Source of the DNA: Streptomyces sp. ISL-36
Lineage (GTDB): Bacteria > Actinomycetota > Actinomycetes > Streptomycetales > Streptomycetaceae
Direction of reading: 5' to 3'
Length of the DNA: 64,000 bases
Assembly (NCBI RefSeq): GCF_018614205.1
Contig: NZ_JAGGOS010000036.1
Location: 36,401 to 100,400, forward strand
A program made the translations under genes and the position numbers. This document shows positions 1 to 8,699 of this stretch, piece by piece. Positions within the stretch are counted from its first letter, which is position 1. Each line of letters starts with the position of its first letter. Below the pieces are notes generated by a model. That model ran no database searches, was not told where the DNA came from, and saw nothing but the letters and a program-made list of their open reading frames with translations.

Positions 1-567
1 GGCCCGGCCGGTACGGATCATCTCGACGGCGTAGCCGATGGCCTCGGCGCCCGACGCACACGCGGAGACCGGGGTGTGCACGCCCGCCTGGGCGTTCACC
101 TCCAGGCCGACGTTGGCGGAGGGGCCGTTCGGCATCAGCATCGGAACGGTGTGCGGGGAGACGCGGCGGACGCCCTTCTCCTTCAGCACGTCGTACTGGT
201 CGAGCAGGGTCGTGACACCGCCGATGCCGGAGGCGATGACGGCGCCGAGCCGCTCGGGCAGGATCTTCGCGTCCTCACCGGCGGGGGCCTCGTAGCCCGC
301 GTCCGCCCACGCCTCGCGGGCCGCGATCAGCGCGAACTGCGCCGAGCGGTCCAGCTTGCGGGCGAGCGGCCGGGGCAGTACCTCGCCCGGGTCGACCGCC
401 GCGGGCGCGGCGATCTGGACGGGCAGGTCGGCGAATCGTTCGCCCTCGAGGGGCTTGACGCCGGAGCGTCCCGCGATCAGACCTTCCCAGGTCGATGCGG
501 AGTCGCCACCCAGCGGTGTGGTTGCGCCGATACCGGTGACGACCACGGTGCGATTGGTCGAGCTCAC
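1..567 (-). CDS. fabF: Beta-ketoacyl-ACP synthase II (partial, C-terminus beyond window edge)
   Basis: Condensing enzyme that extends acyl-ACP with malonyl-ACP in type II fatty acid synthesis. Only residues 1-189 are present; the gene runs off the left edge. The N-terminus VVVTGIGA and the PVSACASGAEA stretch, with the nucleophile cysteine near residue 170, are typical of KAS I/II. The start is GTG at 565-567, preceded by a GGAGAAAG Shine-Dalgarno. It is the last visible gene of the fabD-fabH-acpP-fabF operon, about 80 bp after acpP, and acts in the cytoplasm on ACP-bound substrates. Identification is secure; total length cannot be checked here. Confidence 0.95.
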   Translation of the reverse strand, partial: MSSTNRTVVVTGIGATTPLGGDSASTWEGLIAGRSGVKPLEGERFADLPVQIAAPAAVDPGEVLPRPLARKLDRSAQFALIAAREAWADAGYEAPAGEDAKILPERLGAVIASGIGGVTTLLDQYDVLKEKGVRRVSPHTVPMLMPNGPSANVGLEVNAQAGVHTPVSACASGAEAIGYAVEMIRTGRA

Positions 568-646
568 AGGAATTCTTTCTCCACGTGTGTGATGGTCGAA
601 TTACGGCGCCACCGCCGGGTGGCAGACCGAACAGGCAAGGACCGAA

Positions 647-895
647 TCAGCCCTGGTGCTTCAGGATGTAGTCGGTCGCGTCGCCGACCGTCTTGAGGTT
701 CTTGACGTCCTCGTCCGGGATCTTGACGTCGAAGCGCTCTTCGGCGGCCACAACGACCTCGACCATGGACAGCGAGTCGACGTCCAGGTCGTCGGTGAAG
801 GACTTGTCCAGCTGGACGTCCTCGGCCGGGATGCCGGCGATCTCGTTCACGATCTCGGCGAGACCTTCGACGATCTCTTCCTGGGTGAAGGCCAT
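647..895 (-). CDS. acpP: Acyl carrier protein for fatty acid synthesis
   Basis: An 82-residue acidic carrier protein, the usual length. The DVDSLS motif places the phosphopantetheine-bearing serine at residue 41. It shuttles growing acyl chains between FabD, FabH, FabF and the reductases. It lies between fabH and fabF, the standard streptomycete order, about 57 bp after fabH, with a GGAG-type ribosome site ahead of the ATG. No paralogue or polyketide context is visible, so primary fatty acid metabolism is the natural assignment. Confidence 0.97.
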   Translation of the reverse strand: MAFTQEEIVEGLAEIVNEIAGIPAEDVQLDKSFTDDLDVDSLSMVEVVVAAEERFDVKIPDEDVKNLKTVGDATDYILKHQG

Positions 896-951
896 GTTGG
901 CGCTCCTTCTGTGATTGCTTCGGTAGGGGGCTTCCGGAAGATCCGGTGTGC

Positions 952-1983
952 CTAGGGGAGAGTAACGACCGTCGCGGCGTAGACGAGACCCGCCCCGAAG
1001 CCGATGACGAGCGCGGTGTCGCCGCTCTTCGCCTTCCCGGTCGCCAGAAGCCGCTCCATCGCGAGCGGAATCGAGGCGGCCGAGGTGTTGCCGGTGGTCT
1101 CGACGTCGCGGGCGACCACGACGTGCTCCGGCAGCTTCAGAGTCTTCACCATCGAGTCGATGATCCGCATGTTCGCCTGGTGCGGAATGAAGACGTCCAG
1201 GTCGTCCGCCGTGATGCCGGCGGCGTCCAGCGCCTGCTGGGCGACCTTCGCCATCTCGAAGACGGCCCAGCGGAAGACCGCCTGGCCCTCCTGCGTGATG
1301 GCCGGGAACTTGATGTCGCCCTGCTCGTTGAGGGGCAGGTTCGAGACGTCGCCGACGTGGAACTCGTTCCACGGCACGGTCTGCTTGATCGTCTCGGACT
1401 TGTCACCCTCCGAACCCCAGACCGAGGGCCCGATGTGCGGCTCGTCGGAGGGGCCGACGACGACCGCGCCGGCGCCGTCGCCGAACAGGAAGGCCGTCGC
1501 GCGGTCCTCCAGGTCCGTCAGGTCGCTCAGCCGCTCGACACCGATGACCAGGACGTACTCCGCCGAACCCTCGACGATCATGCCCTTGGCGAGCGTCAGG
1601 CCGTAGCCGAAGCCCGCGCAGCCGGCGGAGATGTCGAACGCGGCCGGCTTGCCGGCGCCGATCTTGTCGGCGATCTCGGTGGCGACGGCCGGCGTCTGCT
1701 TGAAGTGCGAGACCGTGGAGACGATCACGGCGCCGATCTGCTCCGGGTCGATCCCGGCGTCGGCGATGGCCTTGCCCGAGGCCTCGACCGACATCGCGGA
1801 CACGGTCTCCTCGGGAGAGGCCCAGTGGCGGGTGGCGATACCGGAGCGCGAGCGGATCCACTCGTCGGACGAGTCGATCTTCTCGAGGATCACCTCGTTC
1901 GGCACGACACGGGTGGGGCGGTAGCCGCCGACACCCAGGATCCGCGCGTACGGGGCGCCCTTGCTGGGCTTGATCTTCGACAT
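952..1983 (-). CDS. fabH: Beta-ketoacyl-ACP synthase III
   Basis: Initiates fatty acid synthesis by condensing acyl-CoA primers (branched or straight in streptomycetes) with malonyl-ACP. The protein has 343 residues. The catalytic triad is visible: Cys122 in DISAGCAGFG, His268 in IPHQANMR and Asn299 in GNTSAAS. The start at MSKIKPSKG was preferred over upstream in-frame codons, which overlap fabD, because of the GGAGCC stretch just before it and the 17-bp gap to fabD. It is the second gene of the fab operon. Confidence 0.97.
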   Translation of the reverse strand: MSKIKPSKGAPYARILGVGGYRPTRVVPNEVILEKIDSSDEWIRSRSGIATRHWASPEETVSAMSVEASGKAIADAGIDPEQIGAVIVSTVSHFKQTPAVATEIADKIGAGKPAAFDISAGCAGFGYGLTLAKGMIVEGSAEYVLVIGVERLSDLTDLEDRATAFLFGDGAGAVVVGPSDEPHIGPSVWGSEGDKSETIKQTVPWNEFHVGDVSNLPLNEQGDIKFPAITQEGQAVFRWAVFEMAKVAQQALDAAGITADDLDVFIPHQANMRIIDSMVKTLKLPEHVVVARDVETTGNTSAASIPLAMERLLATGKAKSGDTALVIGFGAGLVYAATVVTLP

Positions 1984-2000
1984 GCTTCTCTCGGCTCCTA

Positions 2001-2924
2001 TCAGGCTGCTGAAACGTCGGCGATCAGCGTGCGGGCCGCGTCGAGGTCGTCGGGGGTCTTGAGAGCGACGGTGCGGACGCCCGGCAGGGCGCGCTTCGCC
2101 AGACCGGTCAGCGTGCCGCCCGGGCACACCTCGATCAGCACGGTCGCGCCCAGCGCCCGGAAGGTCTCCATGCACAGGTCCCAGCGGACCGGGTTGGCGA
2201 CCTGGCCCACGAGGCGTGAGACGACCTCGGAGCCGGTGGCGACGGTCTGCCCGTCCTTGTTGGAGACGTAACGCACGGTGGGGTCGGCGACGGTCAGCTC
2301 CTTCGCCGCCGCCTCCAGCTTCGCCACCGCGGGCGCCATGTGGTGCGTGTGGAACGCGCCGGCCACCTTGAGCGGGACGACCCGGCGGACGCCCTCGGGC
2401 TTGTCCGCCTCCAGGGCGGCCAGCTGCTCCAGCGTGCCGGCGGCCACGATCTGGCCGGCGCCGTTCACGTTGGCCGGGGTCAGGCCCAGCTTCTCGAGGT
2501 GCGGGACGGTCACCTCGGGGTCGCCGCCGAGCAGCGCGGACATGCCGGTCTCGGTGACCGCGGCGGCCTCGGCCATCGCCAGACCACGCGTACGTACGAG
2601 ACGCAGCGCGGCGGTGTCGTCGAGGACGCCGGCGAACGCGGCGGCGGTGATCTCACCGACGCTGTGGCCCGCGACGGCGCCGGGGGCCACCTCACCGAGC
2701 GCGGCGGCGGACAGCAGTCCGGCGGCCACGAGGAGCGGCTGCGCCACAGCGGTGTCGCGGATCTCGTCCGCGTCGGCCTTCGTGCCGTAGTGGGCGAGGT
2801 CGAGCCCGATGGCCTCGGACCAGGCCGCGATGCGGTCGGCCGCGCCGGGGAGTTCGAGCCAGGGAGTCAGGAAGCCGGGCGTCTGAGCGCCTTGGCCGGG
2901 AGCGACGAGTACGAGCACCCTCAC
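2001..2924 (-). CDS. fabD: Malonyl-CoA:ACP S-malonyltransferase
   Basis: Transfers malonyl groups from CoA to ACP, supplying extender units for FabH and FabF. It has 307 residues. The APGQGAQ N-terminus and the GHSVGE nucleophile elbow (Ser88) are seen, with a His at about 192 in GAFHTHH completing the dyad. GTG start at 2922-2924, preceded by an AGAGAGAG stretch. First gene of the fab operon. The 83-bp gap to fasR upstream should hold the operon promoter and the FasR binding site (known from S. coelicolor FasR work; not proven from this sequence). Confidence 0.96.
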   Translation of the reverse strand: MRVLVLVAPGQGAQTPGFLTPWLELPGAADRIAAWSEAIGLDLAHYGTKADADEIRDTAVAQPLLVAAGLLSAAALGEVAPGAVAGHSVGEITAAAFAGVLDDTAALRLVRTRGLAMAEAAAVTETGMSALLGGDPEVTVPHLEKLGLTPANVNGAGQIVAAGTLEQLAALEADKPEGVRRVVPLKVAGAFHTHHMAPAVAKLEAAAKELTVADPTVRYVSNKDGQTVATGSEVVSRLVGQVANPVRWDLCMETFRALGATVLIEVCPGGTLTGLAKRALPGVRTVALKTPDDLDAARTLIADVSAA

Positions 2925-3007
2925 ACTCTCTCTTGGGGACGGCTCCGAGCGCCCGTGGGGACAAGGACGAAGAACCGTCGGGGGAATTGTTGGTGTTCGA
3001 CAAAAGT

Positions 3008-4189
3008 CTAGGACTGCGGATCTCCGTCGGCCAAGCGTCCGAGGATGAGCGCGATCCGCAGCGTGAAGGCGGAACGGACATCGGAGGGTGACCAGCCGGT
3101 GACGTCGGTCACACGTCGGAGCCGGTAGCGCACGGTGTTGGGGTGGACGAAGAGCATCCGGGCGGCGCCTTCCAGGCTGCTTGCCTGCTCCAGATAGACA
3201 CTCAGAGTTTCAAGGAGCGCCGAGCCCGCTTCCTCCAGCGGTCTGTAGATCTCCTCCACCAGCTGCTCTCGGGCCGAGGGGTCGGAGGCGATGGCGCGCT
3301 CCGGCAGCAGATCGTCCGCGAGGACCGGCCGGGGGGCGTCCTGCCAGGCCGAACACGCCTTGAGGCCGGCGGCGGCGGCCTGCGCGGAGCGGGTCGCGGC
3401 GAGCAGGTCGGGGACGACCGGTCCCGCGACGACCGGCCCCGCGGCGTACGGCCCGATCAGGGCCTTGGCGACCTGGAGCGGGTTGTCGTTGCCGCCGGCG
3501 ATGACGACGAGCCGGTCGCCGAGGACACCGGTGAGGACCTGCAGCTTGGCGTGCCGGGCGGCCCGCCGGATGGCCTCGACGGTCAGCTCGCTGTCGCCGT
3601 CGGGGGCGGTGCCGAGGATGACGCAGACGTGCTCGGGGGAGTTCCAGCCGAGGGCCGCGGCCCGGGACACCGCACCTTCGTCCGCCTCGCCGGAGAGGAC
3701 CGCGTTGACGACCAGGGACTCCAGGCGGGCGTCCCATGCGCCGCGGGCCTCGGCGGCCTGGGCGTAGACCTGGGCGGTCGCGAAGGCGATCTCCCGGGCG
3801 TAGACGAGGAGGGCCTCGCGCAGGATGGACTCGTCCCCGGGGGCCGCGACCTCCTCGATCGCGGTCTCCATCACCTCGATCGTGGTGCGGACCATCTCGA
3901 CGGTCTGACGCAGTGTGATGGCACGGGTCAGCTCGCGAGGGGCCGTGCCGAAGACGTCGGTGGAGATCGCCTGCGGGGTCTCCGGGTGCCGGAACCACTC
4001 GGTGAACGCCGCGATACCGGCCTGCGCGACCAGACCGATCCACGACCGGTTCTCGGGCGGCATCGCCCGGTACCACGGCAGCGTCTCGTCCATGCGGGCA
4101 ATGGCGTTGGCGGCGAGCCGCCCGGAGGACTGCTCGAGGCGCTTCAGGGTCGCGGAGTGCGGATGGGCGGCGTTCGTGGGTTCAGGCAC
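3008..4189 (-). CDS. fasR: FasR-type PucR-family transcriptional regulator of fatty acid synthesis
   Basis: A 393-residue regulator with a C-terminal PucR-type helix-turn-helix (SLEGAARMLFVHPNTVRYRL, about residues 335-380) and a central GGDEF-like/sensor region characteristic of the CdaR/PucR group. It lies directly upstream of fabD and is co-oriented. In S. coelicolor the orthologous FasR activates the fab operon by binding upstream of fabD; position and domain layout support the same role here. GTG start at 4187-4189. The function is inferred from family and synteny. Confidence 0.9.
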   Translation of the reverse strand: MPEPTNAAHPHSATLKRLEQSSGRLAANAIARMDETLPWYRAMPPENRSWIGLVAQAGIAAFTEWFRHPETPQAISTDVFGTAPRELTRAITLRQTVEMVRTTIEVMETAIEEVAAPGDESILREALLVYAREIAFATAQVYAQAAEARGAWDARLESLVVNAVLSGEADEGAVSRAAALGWNSPEHVCVILGTAPDGDSELTVEAIRRAARHAKLQVLTGVLGDRLVVIAGGNDNPLQVAKALIGPYAAGPVVAGPVVPDLLAATRSAQAAAAGLKACSAWQDAPRPVLADDLLPERAIASDPSAREQLVEEIYRPLEEAGSALLETLSVYLEQASSLEGAARMLFVHPNTVRYRLRRVTDVTGWSPSDVRSAFTLRIALILGRLADGDPQS

Positions 4190-4282
4190 GGACTAAGGGT
4201 GCCTTATCGGGACGGGGGAGTGCGGGGTCGGGGGCGTTTCCCCGGTCCGGGGCCCGCGCCCGGCGGTTACCGTGAGCCCGTG

Positions 4283-4939
4283 ATGAGCATTCAGCGTGCC
4301 GGGGACCGCTACCCGGGGGGCGATCCCGACGCCGGGATCGAGACCCGACACGCGTTCTCCTTCGGGCACCACTACGACCCCGACAACCTCCGCTTCGGCG
4401 CCGTGCTCGCCTGCAACGAGGAGCGGCTGGCTCCCGGCTCCGGGTTCGCCGAGCATCCGCACAGCCACACGGAGATCGTCACCTGGGTCGTCGAGGGCGA
4501 GCTGACCCACCACGACACGGCCGGTCACACCACCGTCGTCCGCCCCGGGGACCTCCAGCGGCTGAGCTCCGGCGCGGGCGTACGGCACGAGGAGCGCAAC
4601 GACGGGGATGTGCCGCTGGTCTTCGTCCAGATGTGGCTCGCCCCCCTGGAGGCGGGCGGCGACCCTTCGTACGAGATCGTCCGCGGCATCGCCGACTCCA
4701 CCCCCTACGCCCTGCCGGAGGCGGCCGCGATGCTCCACGTGCGGCGCCTGGAGCCGGGCGAGCGCACCGCCGTCCCGGACGCGGACCTCGTGTACGCGCA
4801 CGTGGTGCGGGGCACGGTCCGCCTGGACGGCGAGGAACTCGGCCCCGGCGACGCGGCCCGCGTCACCGCCGCCGAGGACCTCGCGCTCCTGGCGACGGCC
4901 GACGCCGAGGTCCTGCTCTGGGAGATGCGGGGGCCCTGA
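4283..4939 (+). CDS. Pirin-family bicupin protein
   Basis: A cytoplasmic bicupin of 218 residues. The N-terminal pirin signature FGHHYDPDNLRFG and the metal-binding histidines in the HPHSHTEIVTWV stretch are present, with a conserved glutamate in HEERNDG. The shorter length matches YhhW-like pirins, some of which have quercetin 2,3-dioxygenase activity; the physiological substrate is unknown. The ATG at 4283 is immediately preceded by an in-frame GTG (4280), which is an equally possible start. It is transcribed divergently from fasR. Confidence 0.88.
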   Translation: MSIQRAGDRYPGGDPDAGIETRHAFSFGHHYDPDNLRFGAVLACNEERLAPGSGFAEHPHSHTEIVTWVVEGELTHHDTAGHTTVVRPGDLQRLSSGAGVRHEERNDGDVPLVFVQMWLAPLEAGGDPSYEIVRGIADSTPYALPEAAAMLHVRRLEPGERTAVPDADLVYAHVVRGTVRLDGEELGPGDAARVTAAEDLALLATADAEVLLWEMRGP

Positions 4940-5100
4940 CACCGCGCCGGGCACGGCCGGCGGCCTCTCGCCGATCTCGCCGGCCCGATCGACCGGACAG
5001 CCCCGAGGAGCCGGACCGGCCGGGGGCGTGGTCGCGTCGGCGAGCCACCGCGCTCCTCGCCTTCCACCGCTCCCGGCTCGAGTCGCTCATGCCGAAAGGT

Positions 5101-5919
5101 CTAGCCGGCGCGCAGCTCCGCGAGGACGGCGTCCGTGAACGGCGGCCAGGCCTCCACCGCCCACGGACCGAAGGCACGGTCGGTCAGGGCGACGCACGCG
5201 GCCCGCGCGTCCGGGTCGATCCACAGGAAGGTGCCGGACTGCCCGAAGTGCCCGAAGGCGCGCGGCGAGGACGAAGCCCCCGTCCAGTGCGGCGACTTGG
5301 CGTCCCGGATCTCGAAGCCGAGCCCCCAGTCGTTGGGCTTCTGGTGTCCGTAGCCGGGCAGGACGCCGGTCAGGCCGGGGTACGTCACCGTCATCGCGTC
5401 GAGCACCGTGCGCGCGTCGAGCAGCCGGGGCGCCTGCACCTCCGCCGCGAACCGTGCCAGGTCGTCGACCGTCGAGACGGCGTCCTTGGCGGGCGACCCC
5501 TCCAGCGTCGTCGACGTCATCCCCAGCGGCTCCAGGACCGCCTGGTGCAGATAGTCGGCGAACGGGATGTCCGTCGCCTTGGCGACATGGTCGCCGAGCG
5601 CCTCGAACCCGGTGTTGGAGTAGATCCGGCGCGTGCCGGGCGCGGCCATCACCTTCGGCTCGTCGAGCGCAAGACCCGAGGTGTGGGCGAGCAGGTGCCG
5701 GACGGTCGCGCCCTCGGGCCCGGCGGGCTCGGCGAGGTCGATCGCCCCCTCCTCGTACGCGACGAGGACGGCGTACGCCGCCAGCGGCTTGGTGACCGAG
5801 GCGAGCGGAAACCGCTGCCCGGTGGGGCCGTGGGACCCGGCCAGGGTGCCGTCCGCGCGCACGACGGCGGCGGCCGCGGTGGGGACGGGCCAGTTCTCGA
5901 TCATCGCCAGGCTCTGCAT
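5101..5919 (-). CDS. Serine hydrolase, class C beta-lactamase/DD-peptidase family
   Basis: A 272-residue penicillin-binding-protein-like hydrolase without an obvious signal peptide. The SxxK motif is SVTK at residues 41-44, the YxN motif is YSN at 100-102, and an HFGxSG element near the C-terminus replaces the KTG box. Such proteins act as esterases, peptidases or beta-lactamase relatives; the substrate cannot be told from sequence. It is convergent with the pirin gene and divergent from the MerR/aldo-keto reductase operon, whose operator lies 18 bp beyond its start codon. Confidence 0.85.
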   Translation of the reverse strand: MQSLAMIENWPVPTAAAAVVRADGTLAGSHGPTGQRFPLASVTKPLAAYAVLVAYEEGAIDLAEPAGPEGATVRHLLAHTSGLALDEPKVMAAPGTRRIYSNTGFEALGDHVAKATDIPFADYLHQAVLEPLGMTSTTLEGSPAKDAVSTVDDLARFAAEVQAPRLLDARTVLDAMTVTYPGLTGVLPGYGHQKPNDWGLGFEIRDAKSPHWTGASSSPRAFGHFGQSGTFLWIDPDARAACVALTDRAFGPWAVEAWPPFTDAVLAELRAG

Positions 5920-5933
5920 GCGGACGAGCCTAC

Positions 5934-5964
5934 TTGCTTGGAGTGCACTCCAAGGTTCTAGCGT
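5934..5964 (+). promoter_or_regulatory. MerR-type promoter with palindromic operator
   Basis: A perfect 18-bp palindrome, CTTGGAGTGCACTCCAAG, spans 5937-5954. A TTGCTT -35-like hexamer (5934-5939) and TAGCGT -10-like hexamer (5959-5964) are separated by 19 bp with the palindrome in between. This over-long spacer holding a dyad is the hallmark of promoters activated by MerR-family proteins. The MerR gene starts 8 bp after the -10. Autoregulation is inferred. Confidence 0.75.
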
Positions 5965-5971
5965 GGGGGCC

Positions 5972-6382
5972 ATGAGCGTGATCGAAACCACCGCCCGCCC
6001 CGAAGGGAAGGACCGCTACACGATCAGCGAGGTGGCCGCCCGCACGGGACTGTCGGCGCACACCCTGCGCTGGTACGAGCGGATCGGGCTGATGCCGCAC
6101 GTCGACCGGTCGCACACCGGCCAGCGCCGCTTCACCGAGCGCGACCTGCACTGGCTCGCCTTCGTCGGCAAGCTCCGGCTGACCGGGATGCCGGTGGCGG
6201 TGATGGTGCGGTACGCGGAGCTGGTGCGGGAGGGCGAGCACACCTCGGCCGAACGCCGTGAGCTCTTGGAGACCACCCGGCGGGACGTTCTGTCCCGGAT
6301 CGCCGAGCTGCAGGACACGCTCGCGGTACTCGACGTCAAGATCAGTCATTACGAAGAGCAATGCGGAGGTACGACCCGATGA
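5972..6382 (+). CDS. MerR-family transcriptional regulator
   Basis: A 136-residue regulator with an N-terminal MerR winged helix: YTISEVAARTGLSAHTLRWYERIGL, then RRFTERDL. A C-terminal dimerisation helix follows (about 85-130). No cysteine cluster for metal sensing is seen near the C-terminus, only a single Cys in EEQCGG, so it probably senses an organic or carbonyl compound. It overlaps the downstream aldo-keto reductase by 4 bp (ATGA), so the two are translationally coupled. A palindromic operator sits just upstream. Confidence 0.92.
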   Translation: MSVIETTARPEGKDRYTISEVAARTGLSAHTLRWYERIGLMPHVDRSHTGQRRFTERDLHWLAFVGKLRLTGMPVAVMVRYAELVREGEHTSAERRELLETTRRDVLSRIAELQDTLAVLDVKISHYEEQCGGTTR

Positions 6383-7389
6383 GCAGGATTTCCACGGTCC
6401 GGCTGGGCACCGACGGACCGGAGATCGGCGTCCAGGGCTTCGGCGCCATGGGCATCAGCGAGTTCTACGGCGACACGGACGAGGCGGCCGCCCGCGACAC
6501 GCTCGACGCGGCCCTGGAGGCCGGCGTCACCCTGATCGACACGGCCGACATCTACGGGCAGGGCACCAATGAGGAGTTCCTCGCGCCGTTCGTCGCCGCG
6601 CACCGCGACGAGATCACCCTCGCCACCAAGTTCGCCATCGAGCGGCGGGTCGACGACCCGCACTACCGGGGGATCCGCAACGACCGCGCGTACATCAGGA
6701 AGGCGGTCGAGGCCAGCCTGCTCCGGCTCGGCGTCGAGACCATCGACCTCTACTACATGCACCGGCGCGACCCGGCCGTCCCGTTCGCCGAGTCGGTCGG
6801 CGCGATGGCCGAGCTCGTCCGCGAGGGCAAGGTCAAGCAGCTGGGGCTGAGCGAGGTGACCGGCGCGGAGCTGCGCGAGGCGCACGCCGTGCACCCGATC
6901 GCGGCCCTGCAGTCGGAGTGGTCGCTGTTCTCCCGTGACGTGGAGCGCAGCGCGGTCGGCGCGGCGGCCGAGCTGGGCGTGACGTTCGTGCCGTACTCGC
7001 CGCTGGGCCGGGGCTTTCTGACCGGCGCGTTCGCGGACGCCTCGAAGGACCTGTCGGGCAGCGACTTCCGCCAGTACCAGCCGCGCTTCACCGGTGAGAA
7101 CGCGGAGCGGAACGCGGCTCTGCTCGCCCCGGTCCACAAGATCGCGGCGGCGCACGGGGCGACGGCGGCGCAGATCGCCCTGGCCTGGGTGCAGCAGCGG
7201 TCCGCCGTGCACGGCCTCACGGTCGTCCCGATCCCGGGCACCCGCAGGCGGAGCCGCCTGGAGGAGAACGCGGCGGCCACCCGGATCACGCTGACCGAGG
7301 CGGAACTGGCAGAGCTGGAGCCGATCGCCGCAGGGGTGGCGGGGGACCGGTACCCCGACATGAGCTCCACCTCGGCCGCGCGCGAGTAG
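6379..7389 (+). CDS. Aldo/keto reductase
   Basis: NADPH-dependent oxidoreductase of 336 residues with the aldo-keto reductase (beta/alpha)8 barrel. The catalytic tetrad can be read: Asp and Tyr in LIDTADIYG, Lys in LATKFA, and His in YYMHRRDP. The IPGTRR stretch near the C-terminus is the cofactor phosphate-binding segment. Substrates are likely aldehydes or ketones but are not determinable. It overlaps the MerR regulator by 4 bp and is presumably induced by it. Confidence 0.92.
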   Translation: MSRISTVRLGTDGPEIGVQGFGAMGISEFYGDTDEAAARDTLDAALEAGVTLIDTADIYGQGTNEEFLAPFVAAHRDEITLATKFAIERRVDDPHYRGIRNDRAYIRKAVEASLLRLGVETIDLYYMHRRDPAVPFAESVGAMAELVREGKVKQLGLSEVTGAELREAHAVHPIAALQSEWSLFSRDVERSAVGAAAELGVTFVPYSPLGRGFLTGAFADASKDLSGSDFRQYQPRFTGENAERNAALLAPVHKIAAAHGATAAQIALAWVQQRSAVHGLTVVPIPGTRRRSRLEENAAATRITLTEAELAELEPIAAGVAGDRYPDMSSTSAARE

Positions 7390-7396
7390 CCGCCGC

Positions 7397-7439
7397 GCAG
7401 GAGCAGGAGCAGGAGCAGGAGCAGGGCAGGAGCAGGACA
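7397..7439. repeat. CAGGAG hexanucleotide tandem repeat
   Basis: About five tandem copies of CAGGAG followed by a degenerate copy, in the gap between two convergent genes. A 13-bp direct duplication (GGATGGCGGCCGG) follows at about 7476-7501. Both look like slippage products in a non-coding spacer. Confidence 0.8.
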
Positions 7440-7502
7440 GTGGCCGGGCGGGAGCCGGGCGGGAGTGGCCGCGAGGGATGGCGGCCGGGGATGGCGGCCG
7501 CC

Positions 7503-8699
7503 TCACGCGAGACCCAGCGCGAAGACCGCGAAGCCCGCCGCCAGGATCCCGGCCGCCGCCCGGCGGGCCCGGCCGCTGCGCGTCCACGGGGAGTCGAAAC
7601 CGCGCGCGTACCGACCGATGAGCACAAGGAGCCCGGCGAAGAGCGGCATCCACGCCAACCGGGCGAGGATCCAGCCGACCGTGTCGGGTGCGCCGACCAG
7701 ACCCGGGACCTCCCCGGCGTACGAAGCCGGGATCGCGGCGGCGAGCATCGCCGTCTGGTGCCAGCACAGGATCGTCATCGCGGACAGATTGATCACCACG
7801 ACCGGCGCCCACAGCGCGGGCCGCTCGAGCAGCTTCCCGATACGGTCCCTGAGGAGGATCGCCGCGCCGCTCTGGGTGGCCGCGAGGGCGAGGACGAGCA
7901 ACGACGGCGGGTGGGAGTTGGTGCGGGCCTCGCCGGGCACGCCGACCATCGACGCGGGGTAGCCGAAGGCGAGCAGGAGCGCGGCGAAGAGCGCGGCGCC
8001 GCCGAGCAGCAGGCCCCAGGCGTGCCGCCGGCCGACCCGGCCCTCCCCCCAGGAGACACCGAGCTGATAGGCGAAGAGCCAGCCGGGGAGGATGGTGAGG
8101 ACGCCCAGCCAGGACGGCATGCCCTCGGCGTACGGCCCGTAGCGCAGGAAGTCGACGAGGGCGACCGAACCGAGCAGCGGGGCCGCCGCCCACACGCCCG
8201 TCCGGCGGGCCGCGCGCACACAGAGCGGGGTGAGGGCCGTCACGACCGTGTAGACCCCGACGAACCAGAGCGGCTGGATGACGAGGGTGGACGCGGTCCG
8301 CAGGGTGTCGCCCGGCACCTCGAACCCGTAGTGGAGCAGGGGGAGCAGCGCGGCCCACACGGCGGTCACTCCGAGCACCGGCCGGCCGAGCCGGGCCAGG
8401 CGGCCGCGAAGCCACTCACCGGTGGAGCCCTTCCGCTTCCGGTACGACAGGACCGAGGCGTAGCCGCCGACCAGGAAGAAGATCCCCAGCATCTGCAGGA
8501 TCCAGCTGACGGGCGCGAGACCGGCGAAGGCCGAGAGCGGGCTGGCGTTGTGGAGGGCTCCGTCGGAGGAGAGCGTGAACCCGCCGAGGAGCCAGTGCCC
8601 GGTGGGCACGGCGAGCAGGGCGAGGGCGCGCAGGCCGTCGACGGCACGGTCGCGGTGGGCGGGGGTCCGGGCCTCGATCCGCTCCATGAGGCGGTTCAT
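7503..8699 (-). CDS. Acyltransferase 3 family membrane protein
   Basis: An integral membrane protein of 398 residues with about ten hydrophobic segments, typical of acyltransferase family 3 (OafA/WecH-like) that O-acylate glycans, lipids or secondary metabolites. The N-terminus RDRAVDGLRALALLAVPTGH matches the family signature (R-x-x-x-D-x-L-R-x-x-A, then a conserved His), and a WHQT element lies near the C-terminus. It starts 4 bp inside the end of the upstream DUF1023 hydrolase (ATGA overlap), so the two form a translationally coupled pair. The acceptor molecule is unknown. Confidence 0.87.
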   Translation of the reverse strand: MNRLMERIEARTPAHRDRAVDGLRALALLAVPTGHWLLGGFTLSSDGALHNASPLSAFAGLAPVSWILQMLGIFFLVGGYASVLSYRKRKGSTGEWLRGRLARLGRPVLGVTAVWAALLPLLHYGFEVPGDTLRTASTLVIQPLWFVGVYTVVTALTPLCVRAARRTGVWAAAPLLGSVALVDFLRYGPYAEGMPSWLGVLTILPGWLFAYQLGVSWGEGRVGRRHAWGLLLGGAALFAALLLAFGYPASMVGVPGEARTNSHPPSLLVLALAATQSGAAILLRDRIGKLLERPALWAPVVVINLSAMTILCWHQTAMLAAAIPASYAGEVPGLVGAPDTVGWILARLAWMPLFAGLLVLIGRYARGFDSPWTRSGRARRAAAGILAAGFAVFALGLA

